NCBI RefSeq assembly: GCF_040566545.1
Contig: NZ_JBEWZI010000004.1
Location: 124,001 to 188,000, forward strand
From: Uliginosibacterium flavum
GTDB taxonomy: Bacteria; Pseudomonadota; Gammaproteobacteria; Burkholderiales; Rhodocyclaceae
Reading direction: 5' to 3'
Length of the DNA: 64,000 nt
A program made the translations under genes and the position numbers. The notes under the pieces were generated by a model that worked only from the letters and a program-made list of their open reading frames with translations, had not been told where the DNA came from and made no database searches. Of the stretch, positions 28,589-36,493 are shown in pieces. How positions within the stretch are numbered: position 1 is the first letter of the stretch; every line of letters starts with the position of its first letter.

Positions 28589-29077
28589 ATGCAGCGCCAG
28601 CGCGGCTTCGGCTACCTGATCCTGATTTTTGCGCTGGCCGTCATGGGCTTGGTGCTGGCCGGTTTTGGCCAGTCATGGAAAATCTCCTCACAGCGCGAAA
28701 AAGAGACGGAACTGCTCGCCATCGGCCAGCAGTTCAGCGCCGCAATGACCAGCTATCAGCGCGTGACGCCTGCTGGCCAGCCGAACACACCAGCCAGTCT
28801 GGATGAGCTGCTGGAGGACAAACGCTTTCCCTTCACGGTGCGCCACCTGCGCCGCCTCTACCGCGACCCGATGACGGGCCAGCCCAACTGGCAGGTGGAC
28901 GTGCTGGACGGGCGCATCGTCAGCATCAGCAGCCGCTCGGAACGCGAAGCCCTGCGCCAGCCCAAAGCCTTGCCGCGCTTCGTCAGCATCGCCAGCAAGG
29001 CTGAAGTGATTCGCTACCGCGACTGGCTCTTCGTCAAACAGGCCACACCCCCGACAGCGTCCAACACCGAACCCTGA
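28589..29077 (+). CDS. Minor pseudopilin-like protein lacking Glu5
   Basis: 162 residues. I placed the start at the ATG at 28589 because it gives a leader MQRQRG^FGYLILIFALAVM that fits prepilin cleavage. Mature position 5 is Ile instead of the conserved Glu. GspK-type tip pseudopilins also lack this Glu, so the protein may cap the pseudopilus. The body has RRLYRDPMTGQPNWQVDV, like the GspG-like proteins upstream. It is the last gene of the operon and lies 4 bases after the previous stop. Confidence 0.75.
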   Translation: MQRQRGFGYLILIFALAVMGLVLAGFGQSWKISSQREKETELLAIGQQFSAAMTSYQRVTPAGQPNTPASLDELLEDKRFPFTVRHLRRLYRDPMTGQPNWQVDVLDGRIVSISSRSEREALRQPKALPRFVSIASKAEVIRYRDWLFVKQATPPTASNTEP

Positions 29078-29177
29078 GCGTCACGCTCGATAGCGAGAGG
29101 GCAGTCAAAAAAGGGGCTAGGCTGGATTTCGCAAAGCATCGCCATGCTGCTGCCTTTGCCGGTTCTAAAGTGAAAAA

Positions 29178-29202
29178 AGCTCCTGAATCAGAGCTGTTTT
29201 TC
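29178..29202 (+). terminator. Terminator of the secretion operon
   Basis: A short stem AGCTC / GAGCT with an 8-base loop, flanked by A-rich sequence and followed by GTTTTTCT on the plus strand, about 100 bases after the last operon gene. Confidence 0.55.
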
Positions 29203-29227
29203 TCGTGCATCGAGCGTGACCTTGAAA

Positions 29228-29256
29228 AAAGCCGGCCGCTTCACGCAGCCGGCTTT
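29228..29256 (-). terminator. Terminator of the PEP-CTERM gene (probably bidirectional)
   Basis: A perfect 9-bp stem AAAGCCGGC / GCCGGCTTT with an 11-base loop. On the minus strand it is followed by TTTTC after the arm's own T-run, 17 bases past the stop of the gene at 29273. It can also back up the plus-strand operon terminator. Confidence 0.85.
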
Positions 29257-29272
29257 AAAACCTGCATCACCG

Positions 29273-30040
29273 TCAAACTTGCGCGCGCCGGCGAATGCTC
29301 AAACCCATCAGGCCCAGACCGGCCAGCAGCATGGCATATTGCTCAGGCTCGGGCACGGCGGTCACGGTGAATGCGCCTGCCAGCTGACCACTGGCACTGA
29401 CATCAAGCGCCTGCGCGCCATCCGCACTCAGGCTGCTCAGCATATTGCCCGATAGCAGCAGCTCATCGCCCACCTTGGCGTTGAAGCCGAAGCTGATGAA
29501 CTGATCAGCACTGAGCACCGCGCTGGCATCCCACAAATAGCTGCCCAGTGTGCTTGAACCACTGATGACGGCCATATCCATCGTCAACGCGCCGCTGCCA
29601 CTGGCATAGCTGTTGAAGGCCGAGGCCAGACCGGAAAAACTCACGAATACGTCGGAGCCCGCGGCCTCGCCGTCAGCGGCGACCTTGAGCGTGATGACCG
29701 GCATGCCAACCAGCGTATCGCCCGAAAAAATGTTGCCCGCAGCTGCGGTGAAAGCCTGCGTGATGCTCATCGAAAAGTTCTGGCTGGTTTTGAAGAAGTA
29801 GCCATCCGCAGCAGAGCTGTGCGTGTAGTTCGTGTCCGTGACAGACAGGCCGGATAACAGGCTGACATCGCCATCCTGCGACAGATCCAGCGCATCGGCG
29901 CTGAATGCAGCGCCATTAAGGCTGCCGCTGTAGCCGCCAAAGACGAGCTGATCGACGACTTCAAGGTGTGCGGCTTGCGCCGCGCAAGTGCCTGCCAGCA
30001 ACAGGGCTGCAAACAGGGGTTTGAGTGCGGATTTTTTCAT
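29273..30040 (-). CDS. PEP-CTERM sorting domain protein
   Basis: 255 residues from the ATG at 30040 (GGAGA upstream); a start 7 codons earlier is possible but lacks a site and delays the signal. Signal peptide MKKSALKPLFAALLLAGTCA then AQA. The body is rich in Ser, Ala and Gly with no recognised domain; it may be a beta-sandwich (ITLKVAADGEAAGSDVFVSF). The C-terminus is a sorting signal: VPEPEQYAMLLAGLGLMGLS then RRR. It begins 25 bases after the 5'-nucleotidase stop, so the two are probably co-transcribed. Confidence 0.85.
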   Translation of the reverse strand: MKKSALKPLFAALLLAGTCAAQAAHLEVVDQLVFGGYSGSLNGAAFSADALDLSQDGDVSLLSGLSVTDTNYTHSSAADGYFFKTSQNFSMSITQAFTAAAGNIFSGDTLVGMPVITLKVAADGEAAGSDVFVSFSGLASAFNSYASGSGALTMDMAVISGSSTLGSYLWDASAVLSADQFISFGFNAKVGDELLLSGNMLSSLSADGAQALDVSASGQLAGAFTVTAVPEPEQYAMLLAGLGLMGLSIRRRAQV

Positions 30041-30065
30041 TGTAGGGTTCTCCAGATTCATCGGA

Positions 30066-31979
30066 TTACTGCTTGGTGATGCGGTTCATCGGGCCAGGCG
30101 CCACACCGGAAGGATTGGCTTGCAGGTAGGCCTCGAATGCATCGGTATCAACCGCACCGCCCAGACGGCTGCTGCCATCCTTCAGCACCACGAAACCGTC
30201 ACCGCCATCGGCGAGGAAGCTATTGACCGTGACGCGATAATTCGACATCTCGTCAATCGCCACGCCGTTAAGGCTCATCGACACCACGCGGGCATTACAG
30301 GCGTTGCCCGCCGCGTAGGTGTAAGCGAAGCCGGTAGAAATCTGCAGGATGCGTTCGACCGTCTGGCCATTACAGCCGGCAAACTGGGTTTCCAGCGCGG
30401 TCTTGATCTGCGCGCCGCTCAGCGTCATCGTCACCAGTGCGTTGCCGAAAGGCTGAACGGTGAAGGCATTGCCATAAGTCACGTCACCATTAGGTGCGTT
30501 GAACGGCAGATCGGCACGAATGCCGCCCGGGTTCATGAAGGCGATCACGGCCAGACCATTGTCGGCGTCATTGCTCGCATCCCGCTGGGCATCGGCAATC
30601 ACGTCACCCAATGCAGATTCACCGGCCACATTATTGGTCTTGCTGATCGCGGCAGTGATCTTGCCGATCACGCGAGCCGCCGGCACCGCCGACAAGGCGG
30701 AGTAGTGATCAACGATCTCCAGCAATTCGGCCACCTGCGGCACGGTGTTATTCGTCACGGCAGGCACCGGCACCACCACATTGCTCGCCGTGATGGCTTG
30801 CACGTCGCGCGTGCGCGTGTTGAGGGTCACGTCGATATCAGTGATCCGGCGACCATACTGCCCCGCCGAGGTGACGCGTACCAGCTTTCCGGCGCTGTTG
30901 TTGAGGAGACAGTTATATTCCTGATGGGTATGGCCGGAGATCACCAGATCAACAGCTGGATCAAGACGGCTGACGATGTCGACAATCGGGCCCGACACGC
31001 CCGTACATTGACCCGCGCTGAGCGTGGCAAGCCCGCCCTCGTGGATCAGCACGACAATCGATTCGATCCCCAGCGCCTTCAACTGCGGCACCAGGGCATT
31101 GACCGTGTCGGCCTCATCCCTGAAGCTCAGCCCGGCGACACCCGAAGGCGAAACGATGGTCGGCGTGGACTCCAGCGTCATGCCGATAAAGGCCATCTTG
31201 TTGCCCATGAAATCCTTGATGCCCACACCCGGGAAAATCGTCTGATTGCTCTCCGATTCCAACACGTTGGCGGCGAGGAACTTGAATTTCGCGCCAGCGA
31301 ATTCACCATCCTTCAGATCCTCAGCCAGGCCTTGCCCCGAGTAGATGTCAGTCGGGTGATTGCCGCCGTGCTGAATGCGCAGCAACTCGGTCTTGCCTTC
31401 ATCAAATTCGTGATTGCCCACGGCATTGAAATCGATACCGATGCGATTCATCGCCTCGATGGTCGGCTCATCCTTGAACAAGGCCGAGGTCAGCGGGCTG
31501 GCGCCGATCATGTCACCGGCAGAGACGACCGCATTGAGCGGATTCAGTGCGCGCAGCTCGTTGATCTTGTAAGCAAAGCTGGCCACGCCCGGATTGCTGC
31601 TGGAGCCCTCGCGGGACTTGATGTAACCGTGAAAATCATTGAAGCCGATCAGCTTTACCTTCAAGGTCGTGCCGACGCCGGAAGCCTGCGCGGCAATCAT
31701 CAGCTTGCTGCGTTCAGCAGCGCTGATCTTGCCCTGTTTGAGCAGATCGAAGCTGACCTTGGATACATGCGCCAGGAATGAAGCCTGATTGCCCCAAGCT
31801 TGCTCATCGCCAATCTGGTCATCAATCGTGCAATTGAGAACCACGGCGCGATTGCTGACGCCCGTGTTGTAAGCGCCGAAAGTCACACTCGTGCCGGCAT
31901 CCGGGGTCACGCAGACCTGCTGTGCGAAGGCGGGGACGGCAAAGGCCAGCGCTAGGGCAATGGCGGAAAGCTTGAACAT
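30066..31979 (-). CDS. Secreted 5'-nucleotidase / bifunctional metallophosphatase with N-terminal accessory module
   Basis: Exported phosphohydrolase of 637 residues of the UshA type, expected to take phosphate from nucleotides. Signal peptide 1-19. Residues 22-103 form a module shared with the C-terminus of the neighbouring nuclease (two Cys, 23 and 50). The metallophosphoesterase domain follows: IGFNDFHG (Asp115, His117), SAGDMIG (Asp156), GNHEFDEG (Asn189, His190), IHEGG and ISGHTHQEY. The 5_nucleotid_C domain (about 430-600) has GDVIADAQRDA, AFMNPGGIRADLP and VNSFLADGGDGF, which form the substrate-binding half. All metal ligands are present. It lies between the nuclease and a PEP-CTERM gene on the same strand. 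Confidence 0.93.
   Translation of the reverse strand: MFKLSAIALALAFAVPAFAQQVCVTPDAGTSVTFGAYNTGVSNRAVVLNCTIDDQIGDEQAWGNQASFLAHVSKVSFDLLKQGKISAAERSKLMIAAQASGVGTTLKVKLIGFNDFHGYIKSREGSSSNPGVASFAYKINELRALNPLNAVVSAGDMIGASPLTSALFKDEPTIEAMNRIGIDFNAVGNHEFDEGKTELLRIQHGGNHPTDIYSGQGLAEDLKDGEFAGAKFKFLAANVLESESNQTIFPGVGIKDFMGNKMAFIGMTLESTPTIVSPSGVAGLSFRDEADTVNALVPQLKALGIESIVVLIHEGGLATLSAGQCTGVSGPIVDIVSRLDPAVDLVISGHTHQEYNCLLNNSAGKLVRVTSAGQYGRRITDIDVTLNTRTRDVQAITASNVVVPVPAVTNNTVPQVAELLEIVDHYSALSAVPAARVIGKITAAISKTNNVAGESALGDVIADAQRDASNDADNGLAVIAFMNPGGIRADLPFNAPNGDVTYGNAFTVQPFGNALVTMTLSGAQIKTALETQFAGCNGQTVERILQISTGFAYTYAAGNACNARVVSMSLNGVAIDEMSNYRVTVNSFLADGGDGFVVLKDGSSRLGGAVDTDAFEAYLQANPSGVAPGPMNRITKQ
31671..31916 (-). 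other. Shared module, copy in the nucleotidase N-terminus
   Basis: Encodes residues 22-103 of the nucleotidase. It matches the nuclease C-terminus (32163-32408) at about 52 of 82 positions by hand alignment, including KVSFDLLKQG and ISAAERSKLM. The two Cys are conserved and could form a disulfide. Confidence 0.85.
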
Positions 31980-32039
31980 GTGAATCTCCTGTGGATTGGA
32001 ATACGGTTAGCGTGAAAGTCGCAAAGCGACTTCTCGAAG

Positions 32040-32080
32040 CTCCCCTCTCCCATTTGAGGAGAGGGGTTGGGGGTGAGGGA
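32040..32080. repeat. CCCTCTCCC hairpin element
   Basis: CTCCCCTCTCC, a short loop, then GGAGAGGGGTTGGGGGTGAG. This belongs to a palindromic intergenic element widespread in beta- and gammaproteobacteria. It sits between the nuclease stop and the nucleotidase start and may affect their shared mRNA. Confidence 0.6.
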
Positions 32081-32141
32081 AACGGGCATGACTTGCATGC
32101 TCTTGAGTGGCTTTCAATGTCATGACCGTTGAAACTGGAAT

Positions 32142-35114
32142 TCAGTTGAGCAGCGGCGCCTTGCCGATACCGGATTTCTGGGCGGCACTCATGAGCTTGC
32201 TGCGCTCGGCGGCGCTGATCTGGCCTTGCTTGAGCAAATCAAAGCTCACCTTGGAAACGTGGGTCAGAAAAGCCGTCTGACTGCTCCAGGCCGTCTCGTC
32301 GGCGATCAGGTCGTCGATACTGCAACGCTTGGCCATGACGCGATTGCTCACACCGCTGTCGTAGCTTCCGAGCATCACCGTCGAAGAAGTATCGGGATGC
32401 ATGCAGGTGCCAGCGGGTACCAGATCCAGCCCGACGATAACTGGGTCATGGTCGGAGTTGCGGAACGGATCGGCTGCGTAGAGGCTGAGCTGCTGCGCGA
32501 CGCTCTTGAAGTTGGTGTTGTAATCCAGCGTGACCGGCTCATCGGCATTGACGTGCCAGTCCGCGACACCGGCAACCTGAGGCGCCAAAGTGGAGGACGC
32601 CAGCGCGTGATCGAGATAGCCCCACTGGCCATCAAACACATAGCTGTAGGCGTGCTCACCGTTGAAAGCTTCGATCAGATTGATCCAGCCATTTCCCGTA
32701 AAGGCGCTGATGGGGTCTTCCTTGGCGTAGGAGTTCAGGTCACCGAGGATCAGCACGTCGGGATCGCCCGTCCCCGTGGGATTACCGGCCAGCCAGCTGC
32801 GCAGCAGATTTGCTGCCTGTACGCGCACCGCATTGCAGTTGGCCTGCCCATCGCCCGCATCGGGCGCGTCACAGGCGCTGCCCTTGCTCTTGAAGTGATT
32901 GATCACGGCAATGAAGCGCTCGCCATCTGCTTGCTCAAAAGCCTGAGCCAGTGCAGGGCGATTGCGTGGCGCGCTGTCGCCAGCATTCACGAAAGCCGTC
33001 GAATTGAGGACTGCAGTGCTGCCCACCGGGCTGACTTTTGCCGGTTTGTAGATGAAAGCCACCTTGATGGCATCCGACCCCATCGCATTGAGCTGCCCGC
33101 TACGCGCATCCACATCAATCAGCTGATAAGTGCCGGCGGCCGTGGCCGCATTGAGCTGATCCACCAGATAACGCTGTGCGCTGCTGGCGCCGTAGCCATC
33201 GTTTTCGATCTCGACCAGACCGACCACATCGGCATCCATTTCAACCAGCGCAGCCACCGTCTTGGCGCTCTGGCGTGCAAACTCATTTGCATTCTCGGCA
33301 CCACGGCAGTCCATTGCCGCGCCCCCCACACCACCCGCACAGCCGCTGAAACTGTTGAAGAAATTCAGGACATTCATCCCTGCCACACGCAATCTACCGC
33401 CCACATTAGGGCTTTGATCAGGGCGCGAATTCACGGCTTGAAAATCTGGCTGCGTGGCGCCAACCGGACGCACGCGCCAGGCGTTAGCACTGGCTGCGTT
33501 GCCAGACCAGGTGTAAGTCATCACACCAGCCAGATCGCGCACCGTGTCCCCCCCGCGCAAGCTGTTGCTGGCCGACAAAGGCTGGCCGCCACGCCCGAAG
33601 ATGATGGGGTCCGGGTTCTGGGCATTGCTGGCATCATCCAGAATGATGCTGGCAAGCGCGTTCTGCGCCTGCAATGCCAGTGCTTCGGCACCGGGCGCCA
33701 CGACATTCGTCGGCTGACGCAGGCGCTCATTCGCCGACAGTGTCAGCTGACCAAAGCGGCCAAGCTGATAGTGCTCGGTCACGTAAAGCGTCTGTGGCAG
33801 CCTCACTAGCATGCCTTCGAAACGCTCCAGATAGTCCGCATCAGCTGCCGACAAATACACATCGGTGGGCGCCACGCTGCCAAGGCCACAGCTTTCCACG
33901 GCACTCGCGGCGATCTGAGTCTGGCCCTGATACTCGCTCACGGTGCCGGTCACTCGCACGATCTGGCCCTGACTGGCCAGATCGGCACCGTTGCTAAACA
34001 CGAAGACTGCGTCCGAGGTCGCCGGATCACCATCCCCTGCAAGATCCTGCAAATAGAAACCGCGCAATGCTGGCGAGGCGCCTTCAAAATCAGCCACGAC
34101 CACGCCTTTGGTCGTTACCACGCCACTCAGGGGGCTCGTCGCGCCACGCCCCTGAATCGCATAAGCGGGCGTATAGGCCGCATCGCAGGCACTCGTGAGG
34201 CCTGCGACAGTGAAGCTCACCGCGTAGTCGGCAAGCATGGTGTCAGCCACGCTGTCGTCCTGATCAACATCGCTGATCTGTGCGCCATTGATGGTCAGTG
34301 TGCAGCTTTCTCCAGCGGAGAAAAACACACTGGGTGTGAGTACGAAACTGGTGTTGCCACCGCTCACCGTCGCGGTCTTGATACCACTGGCGCTGCAATT
34401 GAGGGCATACCAACCGGAAGCCAGATTTACCGGCTCCGAGAACGTCACCGTCAGCGCACCGGTGGTGGCCACACTGCTTGAATTGTTGGCCGGCGAAGTG
34501 CTGCTTACCGTCGGAGCCTGATCCGCGCCGCCAGCGGCAGCGCTGTACTTGCCCAGATCGTCGAAGCTGTTGGTCGCGAAACCCTCCCATTCCAGCGAGG
34601 GGTCGAAGGCTGCCGTGCTGTCAGTGCGACCGCTCGTAACGCTGGTCTTGCGGCGCAAACTGTTGTCGGCTGTGCTAAGCAAGCCCGTCCCCCATTCAGA
34701 ACCCGGATCGCTGCCAAGCTGACCGATGGAGTCAATCACCACGCTGTTCTTCACCAGAACGATAGCGTCATCGCCATTGAACCAGCTGCTGCTATTGATC
34801 TGGTCTGGAGTAACCCCAAGAACGGCACTACCATGGGCCAGAACGAAAGTCGATCCAGCCGCCAGGCTGCCACTCAATGTGATGTTTGTAGAAGCTGTCG
34901 TAGCACCATTGAAATACATCCGGATCTGGTAGGCGCTCAGATCAATCGCCACCGCTGTCCCATTGAACAACTCGATCGCTTTATTGTTGCTACTGCCTTC
35001 TACATACTCGGAAATGATCAGGTCGGAATACGCTGCCTGCGCGATCTGAGGAGCGCAAAAACAACCAAAAAGTGCAAACAGGGCATAGCAGTGCGCGCGG
35101 GAACACAACGACAT
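32142..35114 (-). CDS. Large extracellular nuclease (ExeM/NucH-like) with lamin-tail and Ig-like domains
   Basis: Secreted DNase-type enzyme of 990 residues. Signal peptide about 1-27 (ends APQIAQA). A lamin-tail domain spans about 28-165 (LIISEYVEGSSNNKAIELFN), a bacterial Ig-like domain about 200-305, an OB-like region about 315-420, and the endonuclease/exonuclease/phosphatase catalytic domain about 560-895. Catalytic motifs are NVLNFFNSF, VGLVEIEND (Glu), NHFKSKGSACD, LILGDLNSYAKEDPI (Asp, Asn) and RNSDHDPVIVGL (Asp-His). The C-terminal 88 residues are the module shared with the next gene. It probably degrades extracellular DNA and feeds the nucleotidase. The order nuclease-nucleotidase-PEP-CTERM suggests one operon. 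It has no PEP-CTERM tail. Confidence 0.92.
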   Translation of the reverse strand: MSLCSRAHCYALFALFGCFCAPQIAQAAYSDLIISEYVEGSSNNKAIELFNGTAVAIDLSAYQIRMYFNGATTASTNITLSGSLAAGSTFVLAHGSAVLGVTPDQINSSSWFNGDDAIVLVKNSVVIDSIGQLGSDPGSEWGTGLLSTADNSLRRKTSVTSGRTDSTAAFDPSLEWEGFATNSFDDLGKYSAAAGGADQAPTVSSTSPANNSSSVATTGALTVTFSEPVNLASGWYALNCSASGIKTATVSGGNTSFVLTPSVFFSAGESCTLTINGAQISDVDQDDSVADTMLADYAVSFTVAGLTSACDAAYTPAYAIQGRGATSPLSGVVTTKGVVVADFEGASPALRGFYLQDLAGDGDPATSDAVFVFSNGADLASQGQIVRVTGTVSEYQGQTQIAASAVESCGLGSVAPTDVYLSAADADYLERFEGMLVRLPQTLYVTEHYQLGRFGQLTLSANERLRQPTNVVAPGAEALALQAQNALASIILDDASNAQNPDPIIFGRGGQPLSASNSLRGGDTVRDLAGVMTYTWSGNAASANAWRVRPVGATQPDFQAVNSRPDQSPNVGGRLRVAGMNVLNFFNSFSGCAGGVGGAAMDCRGAENANEFARQSAKTVAALVEMDADVVGLVEIENDGYGASSAQRYLVDQLNAATAAGTYQLIDVDARSGQLNAMGSDAIKVAFIYKPAKVSPVGSTAVLNSTAFVNAGDSAPRNRPALAQAFEQADGERFIAVINHFKSKGSACDAPDAGDGQANCNAVRVQAANLLRSWLAGNPTGTGDPDVLILGDLNSYAKEDPISAFTGNGWINLIEAFNGEHAYSYVFDGQWGYLDHALASSTLAPQVAGVADWHVNADEPVTLDYNTNFKSVAQQLSLYAADPFRNSDHDPVIVGLDLVPAGTCMHPDTSSTVMLGSYDSGVSNRVMAKRCSIDDLIADETAWSSQTAFLTHVSKVSFDLLKQGQISAAERSKLMSAAQKSGIGKAPLLN
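32163..32408 (-). other. Shared module, copy in the nuclease C-terminus
   Basis: Encodes residues 903-984 of the nuclease. It is homologous to the nucleotidase N-terminal module at 31671-31916, and DNA similarity is also visible. It lies after the catalytic domain ends at IVGLDLVPAG. Confidence 0.85.
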
Positions 35115-35347
35115 GAGCAGACTCTCCGTGGTTATTCAGTGCTTTGACACCAGCCCCGATTTGTCCATAACTGTAGAAGAGCTGCGTTACACAAGTCGTC
35201 TCAAGCCTAGGTTCCGATACAGTCCGTTCTGCCTATAGCCAGAAGAAATTTCCGCTCCAAGCGAGGTTTTCATCAATGTTCATAACCTCAGTTACTCTGA
35301 ATCGCCCCAGGTTTGATGGAGGCTCTAAATCTTGAGAAGATAGAGCC

Positions 35348-35580
35348 ATGAAGAAGTCAGTTACCAGCGCAGGACGCTGGCCCGATGGCTCTGCCCTGCC
35401 TTTCGCGGGCAACGTCGTGATCTGGAGCGGTGAGGATGATCCGACAGACACGCTGGTGCCTCGCCTTATCCTTTCCGAAGCAGATCTGTCTCGTGTGTAT
35501 TTCATCGCCGACGTGAAAGAAGGTAAAGAGCGACGGTCCTTTGATCCCGCACATGACATGCCCGCGCTGCGGCACTGGTT
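35348..35580 (+). pseudogene. Fragment of a mobile-element AAA ATPase (RepA-like, AAA_25)
   Basis: About 75 codons match an internal part of RepA-like AAA ATPases found on phages, plasmids and integrated islands: AGRWPDGSALPFAGNVVIWS, then GEDDPTDTLVPRLI, then ADLSRVYFIADV and RSFDPAHDMPAL. GEDDP is the usual Walker-B-adjacent motif. The ATP-binding P-loop that should precede it and everything after about 35580 are missing; the reading frame runs on to 35689 in unrelated sequence. It lies near the 3' side of tRNA-fMet, a common integration place, so it is most simply a remnant of a decayed element. Confidence 0.7.
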
Positions 35581-35596
35581 GTACCCAGAGCCATGC

Positions 35597-36037
35597 TTAA
35601 TGACACATCACTTTCTCCGACTTGCCTGTATCGGACTCAGCAGCCAAACACCCGACAGCCACGGCACGGTGTTCACCTTGGGCATTTAGAGCCCGACTGC
35701 ACGAAGCCACCCAGGGGATGTATCGTTTTGGCCCGACCAACGTGCCGCTGGAGACTGCAGCGGCCGGCAAGCGCCCCATCTGCCGCAAGCGTTCCGCAAT
35801 TACAGTCACAGCCTCTAGCGCGCCGGCCAGGATGAAGACACCCTCCTGAGCACTGAGCTTAGCTTCGGTCTGGTTGATACAAATCAGCACACATGCTCCA
35901 GCAGCTCGCTGAAGGAGTTGGATACGGCCCTGGATGAATCCGCACCAGAGCTTCCTGAGTACTCGCGCGGGACTCTTGGTGGCGAGCAAGCAACATTTCG
36001 CTACAAGTCTGAGACGGTATAGGAAAAGGCCGCACAC
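35597..36037 (-). CDS. Possible hypothetical ORF in the decayed island
   Basis: 146 codons on the minus strand. The second half has coding-like codon use (INQTEAKLSAQEGVFILAGA, then AVTVIAERLRQMGRLP), but no family is recognised and the first half is irregular. It overlaps the tail of the ATPase fragment's frame. It may be another degraded mobile-element gene or chance. Confidence 0.25.
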   Translation of the reverse strand: MCGLFLYRLRLVAKCCLLATKSPARVLRKLWCGFIQGRIQLLQRAAGACVLICINQTEAKLSAQEGVFILAGALEAVTVIAERLRQMGRLPAAAVSSGTLVGPKRYIPWVASCSRALNAQGEHRAVAVGCLAAESDTGKSEKVMCH

Positions 36038-36100
36038 ACAGGTCCCTGAGGCGGGGGTAAATTCCTAGAATTTGCCTACATAGAGCCTACACGGACGAAG

Positions 36101-36132
36101 AAAACAAAAAGGCCAACCGGTGATGGTTGGCC
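36101..36132 (-). terminator. Terminator downstream of the tRNA genes
   Basis: A perfect 8-bp stem GGCCAACC / GGTTGGCC with a 6-base loop is followed on the minus strand by TTTTTGTTTTC. It lies about 30 bases beyond the tRNA-fMet 3' end. Confidence 0.85.
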
Positions 36133-36162
36133 TAGTCGCTTGATATTGTTATAAAAATTGGG

Positions 36163-36236
36163 TTGCGGGGACAGGATTTGAACCTGTGACCTTCGGGTTA
36201 TGAGCCCGACGAGCTGCCAGACTGCTCCACCCCGCG
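36163..36236 (-). tRNA. Initiator tRNA-fMet (CAT)
   Basis: Cloverleaf of 74 bases with anticodon CAT (loop CTCATAA). Initiator features are the unpaired C1-A72 at the acceptor end (5' CGCGGGG with 3' CCCCGCA) and the three G-C pairs in the anticodon stem (TCGGG/CCCGA). The terminal CCA is not encoded exactly: the bases after the discriminator A are CCC. Confidence 0.95.
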
Positions 36237-36292
36237 TCAGAGAAACAACTATTGCGCAAACTTGCATATCCGCCAAGGCTTTGAAAAAACCT

Positions 36293-36368
36293 TGGTGCCG
36301 CTTGTCGGATTCGAACTGACGACCTACCGCTTACAAGGCGGTTGCTCTACCAACTGAGCTAAAGCGGC
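36293..36368 (-). tRNA. tRNA-Thr (TGT)
   Basis: Full cloverleaf with acceptor GCCGCTT / AAGCGGC, anticodon TGT (loop CTTGTAA) and T-arm GTTCGAATC. CCA is encoded. It lies 56 bases upstream of tRNA-fMet on the same strand and is probably co-transcribed with it. Confidence 0.96.
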
Positions 36369-36414
36369 ACTGCCAAAAACTGAAGTTTGAACAATAACTT
36401 CAATCAGGGCGCGG

Positions 36415-36443
36415 ATTATAGCCTAACTCTGCGCTTCATAAAC
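36415..36443 (-). promoter_or_regulatory. Promoter of the tRNA-Thr/tRNA-fMet unit
   Basis: A perfect -10 TATAAT (36420 to 36415) is followed by a GC-rich discriminator (CCGCGCCC), typical of stable-RNA promoters. The -35 at 17 bases spacing (GTTTAT) is poor. It ends about 47 bases before the tRNA-Thr 5' end. Confidence 0.6.
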
Positions 36444-36493
36444 CATCTGTGCATGTTATCTTCAGAACCTGAGAATCAGGAGGGTTAGATTTC

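Noticed and set aside
35600..36160. Integrase or second att site of an island at tRNA-fMet
   Set aside because: No tyrosine-recombinase motifs and no repeat of the tRNA 3' end could be found between the nuclease gene and the tRNA.
36076..36276. Small minus-strand frame across tRNA-fMet
   Set aside because: Its middle is translated tRNA sequence (SQVQILSPQP is a typical artefact).
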